Of a DNA stretch of 63,672 bases, positions 27,729 through 37,300 are shown piece by piece. The number at the start of each line of letters is the position of its first letter. The first letter of the stretch is position 1. The notes beneath the pieces were generated by a model that made no database searches, was not told the origin of the DNA, and worked only from the letters and a program-made list of their open reading frames with translations. The position numbers were made by a program, and so were the translations under genes. The DNA is from Natronohydrobacter sp. (GTDB lineage Bacteria > Pseudomonadota > Alphaproteobacteria > Rhodobacterales > Rhodobacteraceae). The DNA lies in contig JAFIEL010000004.1 of the NCBI GenBank assembly GCA_020832585.1, positions 1 through 63,672 on the forward strand. The letters are read 5' to 3'.

Positions 27729-28691
27729 TCAACCCCAAAGCGCGGGCAAGGGGGGATGCGCCCCGCTGGCATCATAGTGAAGCGGCGGGTCGCGGTCCTC
27801 TGCCAGCAGAAGCGGCCCGTCCAGATCGACGATCTCGACCCCTTGCGCGACCAGCACAGCAGGTGCCATCGCCAGCGAAGACCCCACCATACACCCCACC
27901 ATGACCTGATAACCCTCAGCCCGCGCCGCGTCACGCAAGGCCAGCGCCTCAGTCAACCCGCCGGTCTTGTCGAGCTTGATATTGACCATGTCATACTTGC
28001 CCTTCAACCTTGGCAGGCTGGCCCGATCATGGCAGCTTTCATCAGCGCAGACCGGCAAGGGCCGCGCAATCTCGGCCAGCATGTCATCCGCGCCCGCAGG
28101 CAAGGGCTGCTCCACCATTGCCACGCCCAAACGCAACAGATGCGGGGCCAGGTCTGCATAGACCTCGGCGCTCCAGCCTTCATTGGCGTCAATGATGATC
28201 CGCGTCCTTGGGGCACCCCTGCGCACAGCCTCCAGACGCGGCATGTCGTCAGGCGTACCCAGCTTGATCTTCAGCAATGGCCTATGCGCATGACGCTGCG
28301 CCGCCGCCTCCATCCGCTCTGGCGTGTCCAGCGACAAGGTAAAGGCTGTCACAACCGGCATAGGATCAGGCAGCCCAAGCAAATCCCAGACCCGGCACCC
28401 CGCGCGCTTGGCCTCCAGGTCCCAGAGCGCGCAATCAACCGCGTTGCGCGCGGCCCCGGCGGGCAAGGCACCCTGCAATGCGGCCCGCGTCACGCCCTCA
28501 GCCAGCCCCTCGATCTGCGCGCGCACCGACGCAAGTGTCTCGCCATAACGCGCATAGGGCACACATTCCCCCTGCCCGGTGAACCCGTCCCGCGTAACCG
28601 CCACGCGCAACACATCCGCATGGGTGCGCGAGCCCCGCGCGATGGTGAACACCTCTGCCAGCGCAAAGCGATCCTCAGTGACTGTCAACAC
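27729..28691 (-). CDS. dgcA: DgcA: enolase-superfamily epimerase/racemase of the D-glutamate route
   Basis: This 320-residue protein is of the mandelate-racemase/enolase superfamily, with the LLKIKLGTPDDMPRLEAVR stretch (Lys of the catalytic pair), metal ligands in IIIDANEGWS and MVEQPLPAGADDML, ADESCHDR and the VNIKLDKTGGLTEAL lysine. It belongs to the L-Ala-D/L-Glu epimerase type. Next to dgcN it fits the described pathway in which DgcN acetylates D-Glu and DgcA racemises the N-acetyl product. The start is GTG at 28691. It lies 101 bp downstream of dgcN, with repeats between them. Alternatively it could act on murein dipeptides. Confidence 0.82.
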   Translation of the reverse strand: MLTVTEDRFALAEVFTIARGSRTHADVLRVAVTRDGFTGQGECVPYARYGETLASVRAQIEGLAEGVTRAALQGALPAGAARNAVDCALWDLEAKRAGCRVWDLLGLPDPMPVVTAFTLSLDTPERMEAAAQRHAHRPLLKIKLGTPDDMPRLEAVRRGAPRTRIIIDANEGWSAEVYADLAPHLLRLGVAMVEQPLPAGADDMLAEIARPLPVCADESCHDRASLPRLKGKYDMVNIKLDKTGGLTEALALRDAARAEGYQVMVGCMVGSSLAMAPAVLVAQGVEIVDLDGPLLLAEDRDPPLHYDASGAHPPLPALWG

Positions 28692-28702
28692 GACCCCACC
28701 CT

Positions 28703-28792
28703 TTCATTCTTGCAAAAATATCCTGGGGTGAATGGGGCCAAAGGCCCCAGAGGGGCAAAGCCCCTCATGTCTCACAACACGGGCAAAGCCCC
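28703..28792. repeat. Dispersed-type hairpin repeat between dgcN and dgcA
   Basis: It holds GGGGCCAAAGGCCCC (28734-28748), GAGGGGCAAAGCCCCTC (28750-28766) and a further copy GGGCAAAGCCCCTC (28781-28794), with TTGCAAAAATATCC next to them. I recall similar blocks in intergenic regions of Rhodobacteraceae, but could not check this. It may act as a stabiliser or partial terminator in the dgcN-dgcA transcript. Confidence 0.55.
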
Positions 28793-29794
28793 TCAGATCC
28801 CCGCCAGCGCGTCCACAAGCCGCCCGGCACCGTGGCGGAACGGATCAACTGTCGGCAGCCCCATCCGCGCTTCGACCTCGGCGCAATAGTCCAGCGCCTC
28901 CTGCTCGCCCAGCCCGGCCGTGTTGATCGAAATCCCCACCACCTGACAGGCCGGATTGGCCACCCGCGCAAGTGTCAGCGCCATGTCACGCAATGCTTCC
29001 AGCGAGGGCAACGCATAGCCCGGCAATCCGCGCATATGCTCCCGCGTCGGCTCATGGCTCAGGATCAGCGCATCGGGCTGGCCACCATGGATCAGTGCCA
29101 TCGTGACCCCGGAATAGGACACATGGAACAGCGACCCCTGCCCCTCGATCAGATCCCAGTGGTCGGGGTCATTGTCGGGCGTCAGCCATTCGACCGACCC
29201 GGCCATGAAATCCGCAATCACCGCATCCAGCGGCACCCCGTCCCCGGTGATCAGAATGCCTGTCTGGCCCGTGGCGCGGAAACTCGCCTTCATCCCGCGC
29301 GCGACCATCTCACGCTCCATGCACAGCGCCGTATACATCTTGCCGACAGAGCAATCCGTGCCAACCGCAAGGCAGCGCTTGCCGCTGCGCTTGACCCCAT
29401 TGGCAATCGGATACTTGACGGACGGGATGCGCACATCATGCAACTTGCGCCCGCAGGCTTCGGCCACGGCCTGCAGGTCTGGTTCATCGCGCAGCAGATT
29501 GTGCAGGCCAGATGCCAGGTCAAACCCTTCTTCCAGCGCCGCCACCAGAACCTTCTTCCACGCGGCCGAGATCACCCCGCCTCGGTTCGCGACCCCGATC
29601 ACCAGTGTTTTTACCCCTGCCACCTTCGCTTCTTCCAGCGTCATGTCAGGCAGCTTCATGTCGGCCTTGCAGCCCTCCATGCGGAACTGGCCCAGCGCAA
29701 ATTCCGGGCGCCAGTCCTTGATGCCTTGCGCGACCTTGGCGGCCAGGGCATCGGGCGCATCGCCCAGAAACAGAAGATATGGGGTTTCGATCAT
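28793..29794 (-). CDS. dgcN: DgcN: DUF1611 protein of the D-glutamate route
   Basis: This 333-residue protein has a DUF1611-type pattern with a P-loop-like GTDCSVGKMYTALCMER (residues about 150) and GTDCSVGK region as well as the FRATGQTGILITGDG loop. In the pathway reported for marine bacteria, DgcN N-acetylates D-Glu before DgcA acts. The ATG at 29794 follows GGAGG. Its upstream region is shared with divergent mcl1. The pathway role is inferred from the pair with dgcA. Confidence 0.82.
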   Translation of the reverse strand: MIETPYLLFLGDAPDALAAKVAQGIKDWRPEFALGQFRMEGCKADMKLPDMTLEEAKVAGVKTLVIGVANRGGVISAAWKKVLVAALEEGFDLASGLHNLLRDEPDLQAVAEACGRKLHDVRIPSVKYPIANGVKRSGKRCLAVGTDCSVGKMYTALCMEREMVARGMKASFRATGQTGILITGDGVPLDAVIADFMAGSVEWLTPDNDPDHWDLIEGQGSLFHVSYSGVTMALIHGGQPDALILSHEPTREHMRGLPGYALPSLEALRDMALTLARVANPACQVVGISINTAGLGEQEALDYCAEVEARMGLPTVDPFRHGAGRLVDALAGI

Positions 29795-29985
29795 GGCAGG
29801 CCTCCGACACATTGGGTGACAGACGCAGCATCATCCAATTCATATGCAATGTCTTGATCGTTCTTGATGGATTTGCGAGCATCCATCGAATTTTCTTCGG
29901 CGAATGTTCAATAATTCAGCGTTTTCTTCTCATTCCTCGATTCCAACCCGGAATACTACGCGCCTTCGCACCTGCAGAAATCGGG

Positions 29986-30012
29986 TTGCGGCGACATGCG
30001 CAAGAATATAAC
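29986..30012 (+). promoter_or_regulatory. Candidate operator and -10 box for mcl1
   Basis: TTGCGGCGACATGCGCAA (29986-30003) has perfect 5-bp arms TTGCG/CGCAA. Four bases later comes TATAAC (30007-30012), a good -10 hexamer, so the palindrome covers the -35/spacer region. This would suit a repressor of the acyl-CoA-metabolism regulator kind, but no regulator gene is adjacent. Confidence 0.45.
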
Positions 30013-30057
30013 ACGACTGACGAAAACTTCGCAACTTCCTGACCCAAAAGGTGCCCC

Positions 30058-31014
30058 ATGAGCTTCCGCATCCAGCCCACTCCGCCTGCGCGCCCCAATC
30101 GCTGCCAGCTGTTCGGCCCCGGCTCGCGCGTGGCGCTGTTCGAAAAGATGGCAGCCTCGGGCGCAGATGTGATCAACCTGGACCTGGAAGACTCGGTCGC
30201 ACCCTCCGACAAGGACAGCGCGCGCGCCAATATCATCGCGGCCACGCATGATGTGGACTGGGGCAACAAGTATCTCTCCGTGCGCATCAACGGTCTGGAC
30301 ACGCCCTTCTGGTATCGCGATGTCGTTGAACTTCTGGAACAGTCCAGTGACCGGCTGGACCAGATCATGATCCCCAAAGTCGGCTGCGCCGCAGATGTCT
30401 ATGCAGTTGATGCGCTTGTCTCGGCCATCGAGGCCGCCAAGGGCCGCAAGAAGCGCATCAGCTTCGAGGTCATCATCGAATCCGCCGCTGGCATCGCCCA
30501 TGTCGAAGAAATCGCGGCCTCGTCGCCCCGCCTGCAGGCCATGAGCCTTGGCGCGGCCGATTTCGCGGCATCGATGGGCATGGCCACGACTGGAATCGGT
30601 GGCACACAGGAAAACTACTACATGTTGCATGATGGCGCGAAACACTGGTCCGACCCATGGCACTGGGCGCAATCGGCCATTGTCGCGGCCTGCCGCACGC
30701 ATGGCATCCTGCCAGTTGACGGCCCTTTTGGCGATTTCTCGGATGACGAAGGCTTCCGAGCGCAGGCCCGGCGTTCGGCCACCTTGGGCATGGTCGGCAA
30801 ATGGGCGATCCACCCCAAGCAGGTGGCGCTGGCCAATGAAGTGTTCACCCCGTCAGAAGCCGCTGTGCTTGAGGCACGCGAAATTCTGGAAGCGATGGAA
30901 GCCGCGAAAGCCCGTGGCGAGGGGGCGACTGTCTACAAGGGTCGTCTGGTCGATATCGCGTCGATCAAACAGGCGGAAGTGATCGTGCGTCAGTCGGAAA
31001 TGATTGCGGGCTGA
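30058..31014 (+). CDS. mcl1: L-malyl-CoA/beta-methylmalyl-CoA lyase
   Basis: This 318-residue CitE-fold enzyme splits malyl-CoA or methylmalyl-CoA to glyoxylate plus acetyl- or propionyl-CoA, a step of the ethylmalonyl-CoA pathway in Rhodobacter. Motifs: PARPNRCQLFGPGSR (CoA-binding), NLDLEDSVAPSDKDSARANI (metal ligand region) and GMVGKWAIHPKQVALANE. AAAAGGTG lies upstream of the ATG. It is a single gene in this window, divergent from dgcN and convergent with dnaE. Confidence 0.93.
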   Translation: MSFRIQPTPPARPNRCQLFGPGSRVALFEKMAASGADVINLDLEDSVAPSDKDSARANIIAATHDVDWGNKYLSVRINGLDTPFWYRDVVELLEQSSDRLDQIMIPKVGCAADVYAVDALVSAIEAAKGRKKRISFEVIIESAAGIAHVEEIAASSPRLQAMSLGAADFAASMGMATTGIGGTQENYYMLHDGAKHWSDPWHWAQSAIVAACRTHGILPVDGPFGDFSDDEGFRAQARRSATLGMVGKWAIHPKQVALANEVFTPSEAAVLEAREILEAMEAAKARGEGATVYKGRLVDIASIKQAEVIVRQSEMIAG

Positions 31015-31028
31015 AAAAATGCAATCAT

Positions 31029-31059
31029 ATAAGGTGCGTGTGCTGGGCACGCATCTTAT
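31029..31059. terminator. Bidirectional terminator-like hairpin between mcl1 and dnaE
   Basis: ATAAGGTGCGTG and CACGCATCTTAT pair at 11 of 12 positions with a 7-nt loop. It sits between convergent gene ends. Read leftward, ATGATTGCATTTTTTC lies after the stem; the rightward T-run is weak. Confidence 0.6.
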
Positions 31060-31074
31060 GCCTGCACCGCGCGC

Positions 31075-34000
31075 TTACAGCTCTTCCACCATCACAACAC
31101 CACCCAGCGATTTCACCGCCCCCCGGATTTGCGGAGTGACGGCAATCTGCCTGCCTGTGTCAATCTCGTAAGCCTGCCCCAGCACTGGATCGGTCACGCA
31201 GAACCACAGCGGCCCCTTTGCGCGCTGCGGGCCTTCCTTGTAACGCTCCAGCAAACTCGCGACCGAGCCGATCGCATCGGTCGTTTCGACATGCACCCGC
31301 AGCCCTGCCGCCCCGGCATCAGCCACAACGGAATCAATCGGCTGCACCCCGCGCGCCAGCAGTTTCAGTGTCTCGGCCTCCATCGTCGCCTCTACTGTCA
31401 GAACGACATTCTGGCCGGGTTCCAGATATTGCCTCCCGGCTTCCAGCGTGTCCGAAAAGACCGTCACTTCATAAAGTCCGGTCGGATCGGAAAGTTGCAC
31501 AAAGGCAAAGCGATTGCCGCGCGCCGATTTGCGTTCCTGCCGGGCTGAAACAGCGCCCGCGAGTTTCGCCACCAGCGGCCCGCCTGCAGCCTTCCTCTCG
31601 ATCTCGGCCAGCGTCATCACCTGCTTGCGCTTGAGCGGCCCTGCATAATCATCCAGCGGATGGCCCGACAGGTAGAACCCGATGGCCTGATGTTCCTGCG
31701 TCAGCCGCTCGGTCGGCAGCCAGTCATCGCATTGGCTCAGGCGCGGCTCGGGAATATCAGACCCGGCCTCGCCAAAGAGCGAGACCTGATTGGACGCCCG
31801 CGCCTCATGGATCGCCGCCGAATAGATGACCAGCGCATCAAGGCTCTCAAACACCCGCTTGCGGTTGCGGTCCAACTGATCGAAAGCCCCCGCCCGCGCC
31901 AACATCTCCAACGGACGCTTGCCCACCCGCTTCAGATCGACCCGCCGCGCCAGATCAAACAGCGTGGCGAAAGGCGTTTCGCCGCGTCCGTCCACGATCA
32001 GCCGCATCGCATCGACGCCCACGTTCTTGAGCGCGCCCAGCGCATAGACCAGCGCGCCGTCCTTCACATCAAACCGCGCGCGCGAGCGGTTCACGCAGGG
32101 CGGGATGACCGTGATCTCCATCCGGTCCACCTCGCGCTTGTAGACGGCCAGTTTCTCGGTCAGATGCAGATCGCAATTCATCACGCCCGCCATGAATTCG
32201 ACCGGATAATTCGCTTTCAGCCATGCCGTCTGGTAGCTGACCACGGCATAGGCCGCCGCGTGTGACTTGTTGAAACCGTAATTGGCGAATTTCTCCAGCA
32301 GGTCGAAAACCTCGCCCGCCTTCTTCTTGTCCACGCCATTGGCAACTGCACCATCGACGAATTTGGGCCGCTCCTTGGCCATTTCCTCGGCGATCTTCTT
32401 GCCCATCGCGCGGCGCAACAGGTCCGCGCCGCCAAGCGAATAGCCCGCCATGACCTGCGCGATCTGCATCACCTGTTCCTGATAGACGATGATCCCTTGG
32501 GTTTCCTCAAGGATATGGTCAATCGACGGGTGAATGGATTCCAAGGGCTTCAGCCCGTTTTTCACCTCGCAATAGGTCGGGATATTCTCCATCGGGCCGG
32601 GACGATATAGCGCCACAAGCGCCACGATATCCTCGATACAGGTGGGTTTCATGCGCCGCAGCGCGTCCATCATGCCCGAGCTTTCCACCTGAAACACGGC
32701 CACAGTCCGCGCGCTGGCATAGAGCTTGTAGGTCGCTTCATCATCCAGCGGGATCATGGAAATATCCAGATCCACCCCGCGCCGCTTCAGCAGATCAACG
32801 GCGTTCTGAATGACCGTTAGGGTTTTCAGCCCCAAAAAGTCGAATTTCACCAGCCCCGCCGCTTCGACCCATTTCATGTTGAATTGCGTCGCAGGCATAT
32901 CCGAGCGCGGATCACGATACAGCGGCACCAGCTGATCCAGCGGCCGGTCCCCGATCACCACACCGGCAGCATGGGTCGAGGCATTGCGCAACAGCCCTTC
33001 GACCTTCTGCGCATGTGTCAGCAACCGGCCCACGACCTCTTCGGATTTCGCGGCTTCGCGCAGGCGCGGCTCATCGGCCAGCGCCTTTTCGATGCTGACG
33101 GGCTTCACCCCTTCCACCGGGATCATTTTCGACAGCTTGTCCACCTGCCCGAACGGCAGTTGCAGCACCCGCCCCACATCACGCACCGCGGCCTTACTCA
33201 GCAACGCGCCAAAGGTGATGATCTGGCCCACCTTGTCATGGCCGTATTTGTCTTGCGTATAGCGGATCACCTCTTCGCGGCGGTCCATGCAGAAATCGAT
33301 GTCGAAATCCGGCATGGACACACGTTCAGGGTTCAGGAATCGCTCGAACAGCAGCGCATAGCGCAGCGGGTCCAGATCGGTGATCGTCAGCGCATAGGCG
33401 ACCAGAGACCCGGCCCCGGACCCACGCCCCGGACCCACGGGAATGTCATTATCCTTGGCCCATTTGATGAAATCAGCCACGATCAGGAAATAGCCGGGAA
33501 AGCCCATCCCTTCGATGATCCCGAGCTCAAACTCCAGCCGCTTCTCATACTCCTCGACCGGCGCGGCATGGGGGATCACCGCCAGACGCGCGGCCAAGCC
33601 TTCGCGAGCTTGCCTGCGCAATTCCTCGACCTCATCCTCGGCAAAACGCGGCAGGATCGGCGCGCGCTTTTCCGCCTTGTAGGCGCAGCGCCGCGCGATC
33701 TCGACCGTGTTTTCCAGCGCCTCGGGCAGGTCTGCGAACAGTGTCGCCATTTCCTCGGGCGATTTCAGGTAATGCTGCGGTGTCAAACGGCGGCGCGGCG
33801 CAGACTGGTCCACATAGGACCCTTCCTTGATGCACAGCAGCGCATCATGGGCTTCATACATCGCTGTGTCCGGGAAATATGCGTCATTGGTCGCCACCAA
33901 TGGCAGGTCCAGCGCATAGGCCATCTCGACAAAGGCGCGTTCCGTGACGCGCTCTGCCTCCATCATCTGCCCGCCCGCGCCCGCGTGGCGCTGCAATTCG

Positions 34001-34518
34001 ACATACAGCCGCCCCGGATAAATCGCCGCCAGCCGCTCCATCAGCGCGCGGGCTTTCGGCATCTGGTTGGTCTGGATCAGCTTGCCGACAGCCCCCTCCG
34101 CCCCACCCGACAGGCAGATCAGCCCCTCTGAATACTGTGCCAGTTCCTCGACCGTTACTTGCGGGACCGGGCGATCCCTGGGCAGATACAGGCAGGAATT
34201 GAGCGCCATCAGGTTCATGTAACCCGCCTCAGACTGCGCCAGCAGCACGACGGGCGCCGGCATCCGCAGCTTTTCACCCGGCGCTGGCGGGTCATAGGCC
34301 ACGGAAATCTGACAGCCCAGGATCGGTTGCACCCCGGCACCAGAGGCCAGCACTGAAAACTCCAGCGCCGCGAACATATTGTCAGTATCGGTGACAGCAA
34401 TCGCGGGCCAGCCCTTGGCGGCGCATGATTTCACGAGTTTTTTCAATGGGATAGCCCCTTCAAGCAGGGAATATTCCGTATGCGTGCGCAGATGGATGAA
34501 ACGAGGGATCTGGGTCAT
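31075..34518 (-). CDS. dnaE: DNA polymerase III alpha subunit
   Basis: This 1147-residue replicative polymerase has an N-terminal PHP domain (FIHLRTHTEYSLLEGA), then the polymerase palm with catalytic Asp pair in MPDFDIDFCMDRREEV and the third Asp in VKFDFLGLKTLT. Finger, HhH and OB-fold parts follow, ending at residue 1147, a normal length. The ATG at 34518 is chosen since the family begins there. No ribosome site is obvious, and TATGCT lies 6 bp before the ATG, so a leaderless start is possible. The bordering ABC transporter is divergent. Confidence 0.97.
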   Translation of the reverse strand: MTQIPRFIHLRTHTEYSLLEGAIPLKKLVKSCAAKGWPAIAVTDTDNMFAALEFSVLASGAGVQPILGCQISVAYDPPAPGEKLRMPAPVVLLAQSEAGYMNLMALNSCLYLPRDRPVPQVTVEELAQYSEGLICLSGGAEGAVGKLIQTNQMPKARALMERLAAIYPGRLYVELQRHAGAGGQMMEAERVTERAFVEMAYALDLPLVATNDAYFPDTAMYEAHDALLCIKEGSYVDQSAPRRRLTPQHYLKSPEEMATLFADLPEALENTVEIARRCAYKAEKRAPILPRFAEDEVEELRRQAREGLAARLAVIPHAAPVEEYEKRLEFELGIIEGMGFPGYFLIVADFIKWAKDNDIPVGPGRGSGAGSLVAYALTITDLDPLRYALLFERFLNPERVSMPDFDIDFCMDRREEVIRYTQDKYGHDKVGQIITFGALLSKAAVRDVGRVLQLPFGQVDKLSKMIPVEGVKPVSIEKALADEPRLREAAKSEEVVGRLLTHAQKVEGLLRNASTHAAGVVIGDRPLDQLVPLYRDPRSDMPATQFNMKWVEAAGLVKFDFLGLKTLTVIQNAVDLLKRRGVDLDISMIPLDDEATYKLYASARTVAVFQVESSGMMDALRRMKPTCIEDIVALVALYRPGPMENIPTYCEVKNGLKPLESIHPSIDHILEETQGIIVYQEQVMQIAQVMAGYSLGGADLLRRAMGKKIAEEMAKERPKFVDGAVANGVDKKKAGEVFDLLEKFANYGFNKSHAAAYAVVSYQTAWLKANYPVEFMAGVMNCDLHLTEKLAVYKREVDRMEITVIPPCVNRSRARFDVKDGALVYALGALKNVGVDAMRLIVDGRGETPFATLFDLARRVDLKRVGKRPLEMLARAGAFDQLDRNRKRVFESLDALVIYSAAIHEARASNQVSLFGEAGSDIPEPRLSQCDDWLPTERLTQEHQAIGFYLSGHPLDDYAGPLKRKQVMTLAEIERKAAGGPLVAKLAGAVSARQERKSARGNRFAFVQLSDPTGLYEVTVFSDTLEAGRQYLEPGQNVVLTVEATMEAETLKLLARGVQPIDSVVADAGAAGLRVHVETTDAIGSVASLLERYKEGPQRAKGPLWFCVTDPVLGQAYEIDTGRQIAVTPQIRGAVKSLGGVVMVEEL

Positions 34519-34691
34519 GGACCAAGCATAGGGCGCTGCGCGGTCGCAGAAAAGGGGTTCAATGATTATCAATGAGGCATTGAATCAGTCTCGCCGCTCT
34601 GGAAATAGATTTTCCTTGAGAAAAACCGGGCACACCGCTTTGCTGTGGTACAGAAAAACGGCCAAAGGCCACGAACAGGGGGAAGACAACC

Positions 34692-36218
34692 ATGCGCAAG
34701 CCATTGCTGCGCCTTGACGGGCTGACCAAGGCCTATCCCGGCGTTCTGGCCAATGACGATGTATCCTTCGAAATTGGCATCGGCCAGATGCACGCGCTTC
34801 TGGGCGAGAACGGCGCAGGCAAATCCACGCTGGTCAAGATGATCTACGGCCTGGTGAAACCCGACAAGGGCCAGATGGTGCTGCGTGACCAGCCCTATGC
34901 GCCCGCCCAACCGTCAGAAGCTCGCAAGAATGGCGTCGCGATGGTGTTTCAGCATTTCAGCCTGTTCGATGCGTTGGACGTGGCGGAAAACGTTGCACTG
35001 GGCATGGAAAACCCGCCCGCGATGCGCGATCTGGCCAAGCGTATCCGCGATGTGTCGGAAGAATATGGCCTGCCGCTGGACCCGAACCGTCTGGTGGGCG
35101 ATCTGTCCGCCGGGGAACGGCAGCGCGTGGAAATCGTGCGTTGCCTGCTACAAGACCCGAAGCTTCTGATCATGGATGAACCGACCAGCGTGCTGACCCC
35201 GCAAGAGGTTGAAATCCTGTTCCGCACGCTGCGCCAGCTCTCCAGCGAGGGCACCGCGATCCTCTATATCTCGCACAAGCTGGAAGAGATCCGCGCGCTT
35301 TGTGATGAAGCCACGATCCTGCGCGGTGGGAAGAAGGTCGCGACCTGCGATCCGCGCGAGAAATCCGCCCGCGAACTGGCCGAGTTGATGGTCGGACAAG
35401 TCCTGACCCCGCCCGAACGCCCCGCCAAGCCCAAGGGCGATGTGCTGCTGTCGGTCGAAAATCTGTCGCTGAAATCCAACAACCCTTTCGGCACCTCGAT
35501 CAAGGATATCTCTTTCCAGCTTCATGCGGGTGAAGTCCTTGGAATCGCAGGTGTTGCAGGCAATGGGCAGGATGAGTTGCTGCTGATGCTCTCGGGCGAA
35601 ATCCCATCCCCTGCGGCGCAGGTCAAGTTGAAAGGCCAGCCCATCGGCCAGCTTGGCCCCAATGCGCGCCGCGTGCGTGGGCTGGTCACTGCGCCCGAAG
35701 AACGCCTTGGCCATGCCGCAGCCCCTGATATGAGTCTGACCGCAAATGCGCTCCTGTCCGGGGCCGCGCGCAAGGGGCTGGTGAAAAAAGGTTTCATAGA
35801 CTGGAAAAAGACCGACAGTTTCGCGCGCGAGATCATCGCGAAATTCGATGTCCGCACACCGGGGACGCATGTGCTCGCGCGCGCGCTCTCGGGCGGCAAT
35901 CTGCAGAAATTCGTCATCGGTCGCGAGATCGAACTCGCGCCGGATGTGATTGTCGTGAACCAGCCGACATGGGGGGTTGATGCCTCTGCCGCCGCCTTCA
36001 TCCGGCAAGCCCTGCTTGATCTGGCAAGTGCTGGCGCGGGCGTTCTTGTGATCAGCCAGGATCTCGATGAACTGCTGGAAGTGGCCGACAGTTTCGCCGC
36101 CCTCAACGAGGGCCGCCTGACGCCTGTTCGCCCCGCGAAAGGGCTGACCGTGGATGAAATCGGGCTGATGATGGGCGGTGCCCATGACATGCACCCAGCA
36201 CATGAGGCCGCAGAATGA
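34692..36218 (+). CDS. ABC transporter ATP-binding protein (double domain, BMP-type importer)
   Basis: This 508-residue protein has two nucleotide-binding domains, as in sugar- and nucleoside-importing ABC systems. Domain 1 has Walker A (LGENGAGKSTLVKMIYG), the ABC signature LSAGERQRVEI and Walker B (LLIMDEPTSVLTP). Domain 2 has a degenerate Walker A-like GVAGNGQDELL and LSGGNLQKFVIG. GGGGGAAG lies before the ATG. It overlaps the first permease gene by 4 bp. Together with the two permeases and BMP protein it forms a complete importer of the basic-membrane-protein (nucleoside/purine) type. Confidence 0.93.
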   Translation: MRKPLLRLDGLTKAYPGVLANDDVSFEIGIGQMHALLGENGAGKSTLVKMIYGLVKPDKGQMVLRDQPYAPAQPSEARKNGVAMVFQHFSLFDALDVAENVALGMENPPAMRDLAKRIRDVSEEYGLPLDPNRLVGDLSAGERQRVEIVRCLLQDPKLLIMDEPTSVLTPQEVEILFRTLRQLSSEGTAILYISHKLEEIRALCDEATILRGGKKVATCDPREKSARELAELMVGQVLTPPERPAKPKGDVLLSVENLSLKSNNPFGTSIKDISFQLHAGEVLGIAGVAGNGQDELLLMLSGEIPSPAAQVKLKGQPIGQLGPNARRVRGLVTAPEERLGHAAAPDMSLTANALLSGAARKGLVKKGFIDWKKTDSFAREIIAKFDVRTPGTHVLARALSGGNLQKFVIGREIELAPDVIVVNQPTWGVDASAAAFIRQALLDLASAGAGVLVISQDLDELLEVADSFAALNEGRLTPVRPAKGLTVDEIGLMMGGAHDMHPAHEAAE

Positions 36219-37300
36219 TCCGGCTGGAGAAACGCAAGGAACCCTCGAAATTCTGGCGCATCGCCAATCCGTTTCTGGCGGTACTGCTGACCATGATCGC
36301 AGGCGGCATCATGTTCGCGATGCTGGGCAAGGACCCGATCACCGCTATCCGGCTGATTTTCTTCGATCCGATCTTTTCCGAAACCTTCGGCAGCTATTCC
36401 CGCCCGCAACTGCTGATCAAATCCGCGCCGCTGATCCTGATTGCCGTGGGTCTGGCGATCGGTTTCAAGGCAAATGTCTGGAATATCGGCGCAGAAGGCC
36501 AGTACATCATCGGCGCACTGTTCGGCGCGGGCGTGGCGCTCGCGTTCTTCCCTGCGCCGGGGTGGTATATCTTCCCGCTGATGGTGATCGCGGGCGCGTT
36601 CGGGGGCTTTCTCTGGGCCATGATCCCAGCGATCCTCAAGACGCGCTTCAACACCAATGAAATTCTGGTGTCGCTGCTGCTGGTCTATGTGGCCGAGAGG
36701 ATCCTTGCGGCCATGGCGCTCGGCCTGATGCGCAACCCCGATATCGCAGGTTTTCCCGGCTCGCGCGACCTGCGCCGCTATGAGGCCGCACATAATGCAG
36801 AACTGATTGCAGGCACAGGTATCCACTGGGGCGTTGTCGCGGCCATGATCGCCGTGATCTTCGCCTATGCGATGATGACCCGGCACATGCTGGGCTACCA
36901 TGTCCAACTTGCAGGACAGGCCCCGCGCGCGGCCCGCTTCGGTGGTGTCTCGCCCGCGCGGCTGGTGGTGATCTGCCTTGGCATTTCAGGCGCGCTGGCC
37001 GGGCTTGCAGGCATGTTCGAAGTCTCTGGCCCCGGCGGACAGGTCCGCATCGAATTTGCCTCGGGCTACGGGTTCACCGCGATCATCGTGGCCTTTCTGG
37101 GTCGGCTGAACCCCATCGGCATCGTTCTGGCCGGGCTGTTGCTGGGTCTGACCTATATCGGCGGCGAGTTGGGGCAGATGATGCTGCAACTGCCCGGTGC
37201 CGCGATTCAGGTGTTTCAGGGGATGCTGCTGTTCTTCCTGCTGGCACTGGATTTCCAGACGAATTACCGTATCCGGCTGACACAAGGGGCGCGCATATGA
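36215..37300 (+). CDS. ABC transporter permease 1 (BMP-type importer)
   Basis: This 361-residue membrane protein has about eight to ten helices and the BPD_transp_2-type pattern (GLAIGFKANVWNIGAEGQ, FNTNEILVSLLLVYV). It overlaps the ATPase gene by 4 bp at its start and the second permease by 4 bp at its end, indicating translational coupling. Confidence 0.92.
   Translation: MIRLEKRKEPSKFWRIANPFLAVLLTMIAGGIMFAMLGKDPITAIRLIFFDPIFSETFGSYSRPQLLIKSAPLILIAVGLAIGFKANVWNIGAEGQYIIGALFGAGVALAFFPAPGWYIFPLMVIAGAFGGFLWAMIPAILKTRFNTNEILVSLLLVYVAERILAAMALGLMRNPDIAGFPGSRDLRRYEAAHNAELIAGTGIHWGVVAAMIAVIFAYAMMTRHMLGYHVQLAGQAPRAARFGGVSPARLVVICLGISGALAGLAGMFEVSGPGGQVRIEFASGYGFTAIIVAFLGRLNPIGIVLAGLLLGLTYIGGELGQMMLQLPGAAIQVFQGMLLFFLLALDFQTNYRIRLTQGARI

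Noticed and set aside
28703-28792. CRISPR array
   Set aside because: The repeats are short palindromes without regular spacers and no cas gene is near.
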